Assembly: GCA_035449085.1 (NCBI GenBank)
Contig: DAOTKE010000003.1
Coordinates: 1-55,076 of the forward strand
DNA length: 55,076 nucleotides
Direction: 5' to 3'
Source of the DNA: DUPH01 sp035449085
GTDB lineage: Bacteria; Verrucomicrobiota; Kiritimatiellia; RFP12; UBA1067
The translations under genes were made by a program, and so were the position numbers. Of the stretch, positions 9,764 to 18,093 are shown in pieces (position 1 is the stretch's first letter; every line of letters starts with the position of its first letter). The notes under the pieces were generated by a model. The model did not search any database, was not told the origin of the DNA, and saw only the letters and a program-made list of their open reading frames with translations.

Positions 9764-11032
9764 ATGGTCACCCGCCGTCGCCTTCTGAAACTCACGGGCA
9801 GCGCCGCCGCTGTCTCGGCCCTCACCTCCTGCACCACCTCATCGGTCAATGCTGCCACCCGGCGGCGCGCGATCGGCGCCAACGACCGTATCCGCATCGG
9901 CATCATCGGCTGCGGTGACCGTGGGCGCAATGCCCACATGAAGGGCATCTACCGGCACGTCCAAGAGACCAACTTCGAGATCGTCGCTCTGGCCGATCCG
10001 TGGCGCGTCGCACGTGAAACCGCCAACGGCCTTGTCAAGGAGTGGTTTGGACGCGACGCGCAGCAGTTCGTCTCCTACCGCGACCTGCTGACCGTCAAAG
10101 ATCTCGACGCCGTGATGATCGCCTCGTGTGATCTGCATCACACCACGCACCTTGAAGCCGCAGCGCGCGCAGGACTGCACATCTACTGCGAGAAGCCTCT
10201 GGCAGTCGAGTTCCCGGATCTTGTGCGTGCCGTCGACGCGGTCAAGGCGGCCGGTACGGTCGTTCAGGTCGGCACCCAGATCCGCAGCCTGCCCTCGATC
10301 GTCGGCGCGCGCGAACTTTTCCGCACCGGCATCTTTGGCCGCATCTCGCGTGTCGAGGAGTGCCGCAATGCGGAACGCCCCTACTGGTACCACTATCTCA
10401 AAGAGGTGCGCCGCGAAGATGTGGACTGGAAAGAGTTCCTGCACGGGCTTCCCGACCGTCCCTTCCGAGCGGACATCTGGTCCGGCTGGTACGGCCACTA
10501 CGAATTCTCGCGCGGCCCGATCCCCAATCTCGGCGCACACTTCATTGACCTCATGAACTATATCACGGGCGCCACGTTCCCCACTTCTTGCGTCTGTCTC
10601 GGCACCCAGTCGGCGACCTGGCAGGATGAACACCGCTTCACCTGCCCGGACGTGATCCAGGCCACCTGGACCTATCCCGAAGGGTTCCTGGTCAGCAGCT
10701 CAAACAACCTCGCCAACAGCTCGGGCTCGATCCGCAAGATCTACGGCGAAAAGGGCTCGCTTGACATCAGCAACTGGAGCAAACCCACCTTCGACTGCGA
10801 GGGGGCGCCTCGGCGTGACGGTTCGATCCGCGGCAAGAACGAGGTCAAGCCGGTTGATCATCCCGACCACTTCCTCGACTGGCTCCAGTGCATGCGCAGC
10901 GGCAAGACGCCGAATGCGTCGATCGACGCCGGCTACCAGCACGCCGTGCCGGTCATCATGGCCATGAAGTCGTACGAGAGCGGACGCAAGGCGCTTTACG
11001 ACCCAGTGCGCCGCAAGATCACGCTCGCCTGA
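9764..11032 (+). CDS. Tat-exported Gfo/Idh/MocA oxidoreductase (probable lipoprotein)
   Basis: NAD(P)-dependent oxidoreductase of the Gfo/Idh/MocA family, which oxidises or reduces sugars or cyclitols. Chosen start ATG 9764 (AAAGG upstream) gives 422 residues; an in-frame TTG at 9737 would add nine. The N-terminus MVTRRRLLKLTGSAAAVSA is a twin-arginine signal followed by ALTSC, a plausible lipobox, so it may be a Tat lipoprotein. The Rossmann motif is IRIGIIGCGDRGRN, and the conserved Lys lies in CEKPLAVEF. The C-terminal alpha/beta domain includes GPIPNLGAHFIDLMNYITGA, where the His is a usual active-site residue. It leads an operon with the GH123-like and PLC/NPCBM genes (34- and 52-bp gaps). 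Substrate unknown. Confidence 0.88.
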   Translation: MVTRRRLLKLTGSAAAVSALTSCTTSSVNAATRRRAIGANDRIRIGIIGCGDRGRNAHMKGIYRHVQETNFEIVALADPWRVARETANGLVKEWFGRDAQQFVSYRDLLTVKDLDAVMIASCDLHHTTHLEAAARAGLHIYCEKPLAVEFPDLVRAVDAVKAAGTVVQVGTQIRSLPSIVGARELFRTGIFGRISRVEECRNAERPYWYHYLKEVRREDVDWKEFLHGLPDRPFRADIWSGWYGHYEFSRGPIPNLGAHFIDLMNYITGATFPTSCVCLGTQSATWQDEHRFTCPDVIQATWTYPEGFLVSSSNNLANSSGSIRKIYGEKGSLDISNWSKPTFDCEGAPRRDGSIRGKNEVKPVDHPDHFLDWLQCMRSGKTPNASIDAGYQHAVPVIMAMKSYESGRKALYDPVRRKITLA

Positions 11033-11065
11033 CAGATCCATCCTGCGACACTGAAATGGTTTATT

Positions 11066-13522
11066 ATGACGTTCTTTCGCGTTTCAACACTCTTACTGTG
11101 CGCCGCCTTCACGGCCTCGGCCGCCGCGCCGCTCTTCGATTTCGAGGGGCCCGACGCGGCGGACGCACTGCCCTACCGCAGCCGCGGCAAGACCTCGCTC
11201 GACATCGTTCCAGCCTTTGCCACGTCCGGCACGAATAGCCTGCGCTTCAGTTCCGCAGCATGGAAACCCGGCATGCCGGAGTGGCCCTCGTTCGAACTGA
11301 AACCGACGTTGCGCGACTGGCGCGGTTATGACCGGCTGGTCATCGACCTCACCAACCCGTCTGAAACGCGCTTTTCGTTCGTGCTCTTTGTCTCCGACTC
11401 CAAGATCCCCATCCGGAACGGTTTGCATCACACCTTCGCCGTGCCCAGCTTCGGCTTCGCCCGTTGCGTGGTGCCGCTCAGTGCCTTCCCGGACAGTGTC
11501 AACCGCGCCGATATCGCCTTGCTGCACTTTTTCACGACTCGGCCGCCGACCGGCATGGCGCTACACATCGACTCCCTGACGCTGCTCAAGAAAGATGAGC
11601 GTCTGCCCGATCCGCCAGCCGCCTTTGTGCGTTCGATCGCGGCGCTCTCGCATGCTGCGCTTGACGCGGCTGACCGCGCACTCGCCGGGCTCGCGCAACG
11701 GGTCGCCCCCTTCTGCGAAACCCCCGCAGCACAACGCAGCGCCTCAAACGGCATCGAGCGGCTCGGTGCTGTCTTTCGGACTGTGCGCCGCGATCTTGCC
11801 GCCGACACCTTGACGATGGAGACGCTCGACGCCCTGCAAAGCGAATTGGCTGTCTTTTCAAACCGTACCGAGCGACTGGTGGACACGTTCCGCTTCCAGC
11901 AGGCCTCCTGTCGGGCCGGTTTTGCCGAATCGCCCATGTTGGTCGGCACGGCTTCGGCCATGGAACAGGTCTTACCGCGCGACGCACCGTTTTCACTAAC
12001 GCCGACGCGCACGGTCGAACTGCGCCTGGCACGCAACGAAAAAGAGAGCGTTCAGATCGGCGTACTCTCCGCCGACACCGCATTGCGTCAGGTGCGTGTC
12101 ACAGCTAGCGCACTCAAGGGGCCACGCGGTGCGGTCCTGCCCGCCTCGCAGATTGACTGCCATGTGACCGGCTATGTCCAGACACGTCGGAAGCCACCTT
12201 ACGCTGTCAGGCATATCGGCTGGTGGCCCGACCCGATCCTCGATTTTCTCGGACCGGTCGACATCGCGCTCGGCGATGTGCAGAGCTTCTGGATCCGCGT
12301 GCGGACACCGCGCGGCCAACCGCCCGGTGACTACCGCGGCACACTGACGGTGAGTGCCGCCAACGCGCCTGATGTTAAACTCGATCTGCGCGTACACGTT
12401 TACGGTTTCACCCTGCCTGACGCGTCACCCTTGCCGCTCGCGATCACATTCGCCCCGCACGACTCGCCGATCCCCCAGTCGAAGGACGCGCAGACGGCCT
12501 GGCGCAAAGAGCCCGATTACCCGATCAATGTCTGGAAACGCCACACCGCCGCCTGGGCTGATTTTCTGGCCGACTATTTCATCACGTACGATAGCCTGTA
12601 TCACCACGGCATGCCGGACTTCACGATCCTGAAACGCCTGAAAGAACAAGGTCGACTCGGGTGCTTCAACCTAGGGTACTGGTACTATTTCAACGACACA
12701 CCCGACGCACGCAAAATCTGGGAAAACAAGACCCTTGCACGTTTGCGTGCCGCCTATGATCAGGCGAAAGCGCACGGATTGCTCGAGCACGCCTACATCT
12801 ACGGCTGCGACGAAGTTGCGCCCCACTCTTTTGCGCGTGTCGAAGAGGCCGCCTCGCTGATCCGCCAGGCCTGTCCCGGGGTTCCGATCATGACCACGAC
12901 CTATGACCACAGCTTCGGACAGAGTTCCGGCATCCGTTCGATAGACGCCTTCTGTCCCCTCACGCCGAAATACGATCAGGCGCAAGCCGCGCTCGCACGC
13001 GCCGATGGGCGCCAGGTCTGGTGGTACATCTGCTGCGGGCCGCATGCCCCTTACGCCAACATGTTCATCGAATGCCCGGCCATCGAAGGACGTCTGCTGA
13101 TGGGTGCGATGACCGCCAAGGAACGCCCCGACGGCTTCCTCTACTACCAGATCAGCATCTGGAACTCGCGGCGGCCTATCACGTCCGAACCTTTCACCGA
13201 CTGGGATGCGCGAAGCTGGACCACCTACCACGGTGACGGTGCCTGGACCTGCGTTGGGCCGGACGGCAAGCCGCTGCCGACGCAACGTCTTGAAAACTTC
13301 CGCGACGGGCTGGAGGACTACGCCTACGTTTGCGAACTGGAGTCGCTCTTGAGGAAACACGCGTCGCCTGAGACATCCGGATGGACCACGGAAGCACGCG
13401 CTGCCCTGCATGTCCCGGAAGCGCTCGTCACCAGCCTGAAGACGTATTCGCGCGATCCGTCCGCCGTACTGGCTTGGCGCGAGCGGCTGGCGGAACTGAT
13501 CGAACGCGCGCCCGCCAAGTGA
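11066..13522 (+). CDS. GH123/DUF4091-like glycosidase with N-terminal sugar-binding-like domain
   Basis: An 818-residue exported protein (signal MTFFRVSTLLLCAAFTASAA). Residues about 20-175 form a jelly-roll-like domain (PLFDFEG..., WRGYDRLVIDL), followed by a helical linker to about 300. Next is a beta-domain (ARNEKESVQIGVL...) and then a TIM-barrel region with YIYGCDEVAP. The adjacent D582-E583 fits the Asp-Glu pair of substrate-assisted GH123 beta-N-acetylgalactosaminidases. The C-terminal RLENFRDGLEDYAYVCELE is the characteristic DUF4091 ending. The true activity may differ from GalNAc release, since DUF4091 is larger than characterised GH123. It follows the Gfo/Idh gene by 33 bp. Confidence 0.82.
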   Translation: MTFFRVSTLLLCAAFTASAAAPLFDFEGPDAADALPYRSRGKTSLDIVPAFATSGTNSLRFSSAAWKPGMPEWPSFELKPTLRDWRGYDRLVIDLTNPSETRFSFVLFVSDSKIPIRNGLHHTFAVPSFGFARCVVPLSAFPDSVNRADIALLHFFTTRPPTGMALHIDSLTLLKKDERLPDPPAAFVRSIAALSHAALDAADRALAGLAQRVAPFCETPAAQRSASNGIERLGAVFRTVRRDLAADTLTMETLDALQSELAVFSNRTERLVDTFRFQQASCRAGFAESPMLVGTASAMEQVLPRDAPFSLTPTRTVELRLARNEKESVQIGVLSADTALRQVRVTASALKGPRGAVLPASQIDCHVTGYVQTRRKPPYAVRHIGWWPDPILDFLGPVDIALGDVQSFWIRVRTPRGQPPGDYRGTLTVSAANAPDVKLDLRVHVYGFTLPDASPLPLAITFAPHDSPIPQSKDAQTAWRKEPDYPINVWKRHTAAWADFLADYFITYDSLYHHGMPDFTILKRLKEQGRLGCFNLGYWYYFNDTPDARKIWENKTLARLRAAYDQAKAHGLLEHAYIYGCDEVAPHSFARVEEAASLIRQACPGVPIMTTTYDHSFGQSSGIRSIDAFCPLTPKYDQAQAALARADGRQVWWYICCGPHAPYANMFIECPAIEGRLLMGAMTAKERPDGFLYYQISIWNSRRPITSEPFTDWDARSWTTYHGDGAWTCVGPDGKPLPTQRLENFRDGLEDYAYVCELESLLRKHASPETSGWTTEARAALHVPEALVTSLKTYSRDPSAVLAWRERLAELIERAPAK

Positions 13523-13574
13523 GCAGTGCTGCCGGCACTGACCGGCAGGACACATGCAGCGAGAGGAGAATCGC

Positions 13575-14879
13575 ATGACCCGACACCTCGTTTTCATCGC
13601 CGCCTCGTCGATCACGCTTGTGTTGGCGCCGCGCGTGCACGCCTGGGGCGGGCCGCACGGCCCCATCACCCGCGCCGCGCTCCAGACCTTGCCCGCCTGG
13701 CAACAGGATGCCTTCGGAGCCGAACGCCAGCCTCTGGCCTCGCTCTATTGCGCATTGCCCGATCTGGTGAACGCCCGTGCCGACCTGGCCCCCTACGCGA
13801 TGATGGACTCACGTCCCGGCGTGAAGTATCTGGTCGGCCTGCACCTGCCTGCCGCGCCTGCAGACAATTACTCGTTGCTGGCCTATTTCATGGGCAAGGC
13901 GGTCGATGCGCTGCGGACCCATGACGTGGCCGGCGCGGCGCGTTACGCCGGCACGCTGGTCCACATGCTGGAAGACTGGAGTTGCCCGGCGCATGTGATA
14001 CCCAACGACAACATGTTCACGCTCTTCAAGCAGTTTCTTCCGCCACCGGAACAGTACGCCCATGTGCCGCTGCACAGTCTCGTTGAAAATGGCACGTTTC
14101 CTGTGGTGATCGACGGTTACCGTCCGATTCTGGCCGGCACCTCGGTGTCTGAAGCCGCTTTCATCCTGCTTCGGCGATCTCAAGAAGGCACGCGTTTCGC
14201 GCGTGGTCAGGTCGTGCCGATTCTGACCGCCCTATACGCTGGCGATACCCATGCCTGGAACACCGCGCAGCAGACGGCGGCGTGCTTTGGGGCACAGTTG
14301 GCAGCGGACGCGCTCTACACCTTGATCTGCCTGGCGCGCGACCGATTTGAGCCGAATGAGGTTCGCGCCCTGCAAAGCCTTGACCTTACGCAGTACGCGC
14401 CGCTTGAAGCCCCAGACCTCTATCTGCCACAACCCGCTTTTTTCAGTCGGCCGTACTGGGGGTACGCCACCGTCGGTGCCTCGTTGCGCGACGGTAAGAC
14501 CGCCGTACCGCTCGCGTTGCGCGTCCGCGAAAACGGACAGGAAACGGTCAAGGTGTTTGAGCACGGCATAGGTGTCGGGACGCGTAGCGCGCTGACCTAT
14601 CTGATCCCGGAAGGCGTCTACGCGCGCTTCCAAGTCGCGGCGGGATTGCACGCCGAGCTCGGCCGCAATGGACACGTACGCTTCGAGATCTTGGGCAACG
14701 GCAAGCGATTGGTTGAACTGCCCCCCGTCAGCGGAACCATGCCGGCACACACTCTCGACCTGCCGATCGCGGGAATCACGAATATCCAGCTCATCGCCAC
14801 ATCCGCAGGCGGCGACGGCAGCGGCAATCATGCGGTTTGGGGTGCGCCGCGTCTACAAAAAGACGGTGTCAGCCAATAG
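13575..14879 (+). CDS. zinc phospholipase C / S1-P1-nuclease-like protein fused to NPCBM domain
   Basis: 434 residues from ATG 13575 (GAGAGGAG upstream). The signal peptide ends VHA and the mature chain would begin with Trp24 (WGGPHGPITRAAL), as in zinc-dependent PLC and S1/P1 nucleases, where the N-terminal Trp ligates zinc. H130-M-L-E-D134-W-S-C-P-A-H140 reproduces the H-x3-D-x5-H zinc motif (H118/D122/H128 of Bacillus PLC). Residues about 285-430 form an NPCBM-like beta-sandwich: regular strands, GIGVGTRSALTYLIPEGVYA, and the closing HAVWGAPRL. The domain pair suggests a zinc phosphoesterase anchored to glycans, perhaps acting on phospho-sugar or phospholipid. Activity is inferred. It is the third gene of the Gfo-GH123 operon and converges with gltS. 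Confidence 0.78.
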   Translation: MTRHLVFIAASSITLVLAPRVHAWGGPHGPITRAALQTLPAWQQDAFGAERQPLASLYCALPDLVNARADLAPYAMMDSRPGVKYLVGLHLPAAPADNYSLLAYFMGKAVDALRTHDVAGAARYAGTLVHMLEDWSCPAHVIPNDNMFTLFKQFLPPPEQYAHVPLHSLVENGTFPVVIDGYRPILAGTSVSEAAFILLRRSQEGTRFARGQVVPILTALYAGDTHAWNTAQQTAACFGAQLAADALYTLICLARDRFEPNEVRALQSLDLTQYAPLEAPDLYLPQPAFFSRPYWGYATVGASLRDGKTAVPLALRVRENGQETVKVFEHGIGVGTRSALTYLIPEGVYARFQVAAGLHAELGRNGHVRFEILGNGKRLVELPPVSGTMPAHTLDLPIAGITNIQLIATSAGGDGSGNHAVWGAPRLQKDGVSQ

Positions 14880-14919
14880 CATGGTGACCAACGTCCGCAA
14901 CCGCTCAATGAACACACGC

Positions 14920-16197
14920 TCATTTCAAGGCGTGGATGAAGAACGTGATGGCTGTGGCGTTGAAGAGGTCGATCAGAAACGTCCCCGTGATCGGTACCAC
15001 AAGAAACGCGCGCGGCGCGTGACCGTAACGCTCCGTCACGGCCTGCATGTTGGCAATGGCATTCGGCATAGCCCCCAAGCCGAAGCCGCATTGGCCGGCC
15101 GCCATGACGGCCGCGTCATAGTCGCCGCCCATCACCCTGAAGGTCACAAAACGCGCAAAAGCGGCCGTCAACACAACCTGTGCGACCAAGATGATCATCA
15201 TCGCCTTGGCCACGCCGGTCAGCTCGATCAGATTCAGGCTCATCATCGCGATGGTAAGAAAAACGCCGAGCAGGATAGAGGAGAGTATGTCGATCCGCTC
15301 CGTGCGGACCGCATGCGGATGAATGAGATCCGCCACATTGCGCAATCCGACGCCCACAAACATCGCGCCGATGTAGACCGGAAAAGTGATGCCGGTGCTT
15401 TGGATGGCCACGCTCACCCATGTGCCCAGCTTGACACACACCAGAACCAGCACCAGATGATACAGTCCGGACACCCCAGACAGGCCGAACCGTCTCAAAT
15501 CGTAAAGGATGCCTATTCCGATGTCCTGCCCATCCTGTGCGACCACTGCCGCGTCCTCTGAAGCACGCAAGCCGCGTCCACGAATCAAGCCACCGCCGAT
15601 CGGGCCACCGATCAAGCCTCCGGCCACCAGGCCAAAGGTCGCAGCGGCCACACCCATGACGGCAGCCCCGTCGAGACCCGCCGCTTCAAACTCCTGCGCG
15701 AACCCCATCACGGTACCGTGTCCGCCGGTCATGGAGACGCTACCGCATACCAGACCTAACATGCGTGGGACGTGCAGTGCCGTGGCGAGCCCCACTCCGA
15801 TCAGGTTCTGCAACACAACGAGCACCAGCGCCACCCCAAGAAACAAACCGACCTGAACCGTGCCACGCTTGACCAACGACCAACTCGCATTCAAACCGAT
15901 GCAGGCGAAGAACGCGACCAACAGCGGCTGGGTCACATTCTTGACCGGCGTCTGCGCCCATTCCGACGGCGTACAGACCAGCCAGGTCCACCATCGCTGC
16001 GAAACGTTTGTTTCAAAACGCAACTCGCATAGCCCCGAGAGATTGGCAACAAGCACCAGTAGAGCGACCAGCAACCCGCCGGCCACAGGCTCCGGAATGT
16101 TGAAGCGGTTGAGGATGCGCACGCGCCGCACAATCTGTTCGCCACACAGCAACACCGGCAACGCAAGCGCGACTGCCGTCCACGGAGACACCGTCAT
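14920..16197 (-). CDS. gltS: sodium/glutamate symporter GltS
   Basis: Integral membrane protein importing glutamate with sodium. The 425-residue length and about ten hydrophobic segments fit the ESS family. Family motifs present are SVSMTGGHGTVMGFA in the first half and QCGFGLGAMPNAIANM in the second, the two inverted-repeat re-entrant loops. AGGGGGAAG directly precedes the ATG at 16197. The gene is leftward, convergent with the PLC/NPCBM gene (40 bp apart), and upstream it is separated from nadK by a 139-bp gap holding a short repeat. It looks like an ordinary single-gene unit unrelated to the glycan genes. Confidence 0.93.
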   Translation of the reverse strand: MTVSPWTAVALALPVLLCGEQIVRRVRILNRFNIPEPVAGGLLVALLVLVANLSGLCELRFETNVSQRWWTWLVCTPSEWAQTPVKNVTQPLLVAFFACIGLNASWSLVKRGTVQVGLFLGVALVLVVLQNLIGVGLATALHVPRMLGLVCGSVSMTGGHGTVMGFAQEFEAAGLDGAAVMGVAAATFGLVAGGLIGGPIGGGLIRGRGLRASEDAAVVAQDGQDIGIGILYDLRRFGLSGVSGLYHLVLVLVCVKLGTWVSVAIQSTGITFPVYIGAMFVGVGLRNVADLIHPHAVRTERIDILSSILLGVFLTIAMMSLNLIELTGVAKAMMIILVAQVVLTAAFARFVTFRVMGGDYDAAVMAAGQCGFGLGAMPNAIANMQAVTERYGHAPRAFLVVPITGTFLIDLFNATAITFFIHALK

Positions 16198-16262
16198 CTT
16201 CCCCCTACCTTTCTCCAGACACGCATGAACGCCTCATCCCCTGCCTATAACTAGAGTCAAAA

Positions 16263-16287
16263 AGTTAAACGTTGAGCGCTGAAAGTT
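16263..16287. repeat. intergenic repeat copy, related to TTGAACGTT type
   Basis: AGTTAAACGTTGAGCGCTGA lies between nadK and gltS. It resembles the repeat at 7949 and the arms of the inverted repeat at 30117-30191 (AACGTTGAGCG core). No gene is seen in this gap. Confidence 0.5.
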
Positions 16288-16336
16288 ATCCAGTCGTTGG
16301 TTTCCGCTCTGCGGGCGGCGGGCGAACCGATTGCCG

Positions 16337-17197
16337 TCACCGGCTTCCCCACCCCAGCTTGCGACGCAAAACATCACACGGATTGTATCCATGCAATTCG
16401 ATTAACGGCACACTCCGAGGACTGCGCGCGATCAACACCGTGTCACCACGTTGCAACGGCTCGTCATCACGACCGTCCGAACTGACGATCATCGGCACCA
16501 CACACGTCGCCGCATGTAACGACACCCGCACCGTATCGCGGATCACCAGCGGGCGGTACGTCAAGGTGTGCGGACAGATCATGCTGATGATCGTCGCAGG
16601 CGTATCTGGCAACAGAATCGGCCCGCCCGCAGACAGGGAATAGGCCGTGCTGCCGGTCGGCGTGGAGACAATGATCCCATCGCACAGCACACGCGTCACC
16701 GCCTTGTCATCAAGCGCCAGGTCAATCTCAACCGCGTGGCCCGAGGCGCCGCGGCTCACGACCACATCGTTCAAAGCATCCGGCAACATGATCCTTTCTC
16801 CGTCTTGACGCGACACCTCCACCGCCAACGCGGCGCGCAGGCTGACAAAGAAACGCCCCTCGCGCAATTGTTGTAACGCCACGGAGAACTGGTGCTCTTC
16901 AACGCTGGTGAGGTAGCCCAACGAGCCGATGTTCAAGCCCATCAGCGGCAGATTCTGTCCGGCCACCCGGTGCACTGCATCCAATACTGTTCCGTCGCCC
17001 CCCAGCACCACGACCGCCTCAACGCCGCGTTCGGCGAACTCAGACACCGGACAGACGCGTTCCGATGGACAGAGCGCTGCCGCACGTTCCTCGGCATAAA
17101 CCGTAAAACCCATCCCGACGGCCATACTGGCAACATGCCGGATCGCCTCGGTCGCCCGCTCTTTTTCGAAATTGGCGATGACCCCTATTGTTTTCAT
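16337..17197 (-). CDS. nadK: NAD kinase
   Basis: Phosphorylates NAD to NADP in the cytoplasm. From ATG 17197 the protein has 286 residues, the normal length. The diacylglycerol-kinase-like fold motif VVVLGGDGTVLDA (GGDGT at 66-70) and the C-terminal half motif STPTGSTAYSLSAGGPI are both intact. The ATG overlaps the tlyA stop as ATGA, so the two are translationally coupled; longer in-frame starts inside tlyA are unlikely. The tlyA-nadK pair (often followed by recN) is a common bacterial arrangement. Here recN is not present downstream. Confidence 0.96.
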   Translation of the reverse strand: MKTIGVIANFEKERATEAIRHVASMAVGMGFTVYAEERAAALCPSERVCPVSEFAERGVEAVVVLGGDGTVLDAVHRVAGQNLPLMGLNIGSLGYLTSVEEHQFSVALQQLREGRFFVSLRAALAVEVSRQDGERIMLPDALNDVVVSRGASGHAVEIDLALDDKAVTRVLCDGIIVSTPTGSTAYSLSAGGPILLPDTPATIISMICPHTLTYRPLVIRDTVRVSLHAATCVVPMIVSSDGRDDEPLQRGDTVLIARSPRSVPLIELHGYNPCDVLRRKLGWGSR

Positions 17198-17940
17198 GCG
17201 TCTCTCGCGCCTCCTTTCCGCCACCACGCCAGAAACTCGACATTTCCCTCGGGGCCGCGCAGCGGGGACTCCACGCAACCCAGCCACTCCAGGCCGAGCG
17301 AGGCCGTGCCAAACGCCTTGATCTCTGCCACGACTTCCTCACGCACGGCGGGATCGCGAACCACGCCCCCGGGAACCTTCGCGCGACCGGCCTCGAACTG
17401 CGGCTTGATCAGCGACAGCAACTCGCCGCCCGGCGGCAGGACATCGGTCATCGGCGGCAAGATCAGCTTCAGCGAGATAAACGAGACATCGGTCACCCCA
17501 GCCTGCGGTTGCTCAGGCAGATCAGACAGCCGCAGGTAACGCGCATTGAAACCCTCAATGACCGTCACCCGCGGATCTTGCCGCAGCTTCCAGTGCAACT
17601 GCCCTTTGCCGACATCCACCGCGATGACGCGTGTCGCGCCGTGCTGGAGCAGACAGTCGGTGAAGCCGCCGGTTGAGGCCCCCACATCAAGGCAGACCTT
17701 GCCCGTGACGTCGAAACCTGGAAAAGCTGCGAAGGCCCCCTCCAACTTGTCACCGCCGCGACTCACGAACCGCGGCCGCGCGTCCACAGATAGAGGAAGC
17801 GTCTCGTCTATCTTCTGTCCCGGCTTCGTCGCGCGTTGTCCCGCCACGCGCACCTCACCCGCCAGAACCAAGCGCTGCGCCTGCTCCTTGCTCTCGGCCA
17901 ACCCGGCCTTCACCAACAGTGTGTCCAAACGATCCTTCAT
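17194..17940 (-). CDS. tlyA: TlyA-family rRNA 2'-O-methyltransferase
   Basis: TlyA proteins methylate ribose 2'-OH groups of rRNA (C1409 of 16S and C1920 of 23S in mycobacteria). The 248-residue protein has an N-terminal S4 RNA-binding domain (MKDRLDTLLVKAGLAESKEQ to about residue 60) and an FtsJ-type methyltransferase domain. SAM-binding residues are in CLDVGASTGGFTDCLLQ, with the conserved RGGDKLEGA, VDVGKGQLHWKL and LIKPQFEAGR. It overlaps nadK by four bases. The intergenic region to the divergent GH78 gene at 18094 is 153 bp. Confidence 0.95.
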   Translation of the reverse strand: MKDRLDTLLVKAGLAESKEQAQRLVLAGEVRVAGQRATKPGQKIDETLPLSVDARPRFVSRGGDKLEGAFAAFPGFDVTGKVCLDVGASTGGFTDCLLQHGATRVIAVDVGKGQLHWKLRQDPRVTVIEGFNARYLRLSDLPEQPQAGVTDVSFISLKLILPPMTDVLPPGGELLSLIKPQFEAGRAKVPGGVVRDPAVREEVVAEIKAFGTASLGLEWLGCVESPLRGPEGNVEFLAWWRKGGARDA

Positions 17941-18093
17941 CCGTCTCTCGCAGAAAACGCCTTTCTCATCCGGACATCTTAGCGCGGGCGTTTACGGAAA
18001 TCCAGAACGATGACGACACACGGCCTTTTTTCCGTGAATCCTCAGGCATGGTTTTGGTATCTTCCCACCGTCAACCATACGAAAGGGACGGTA

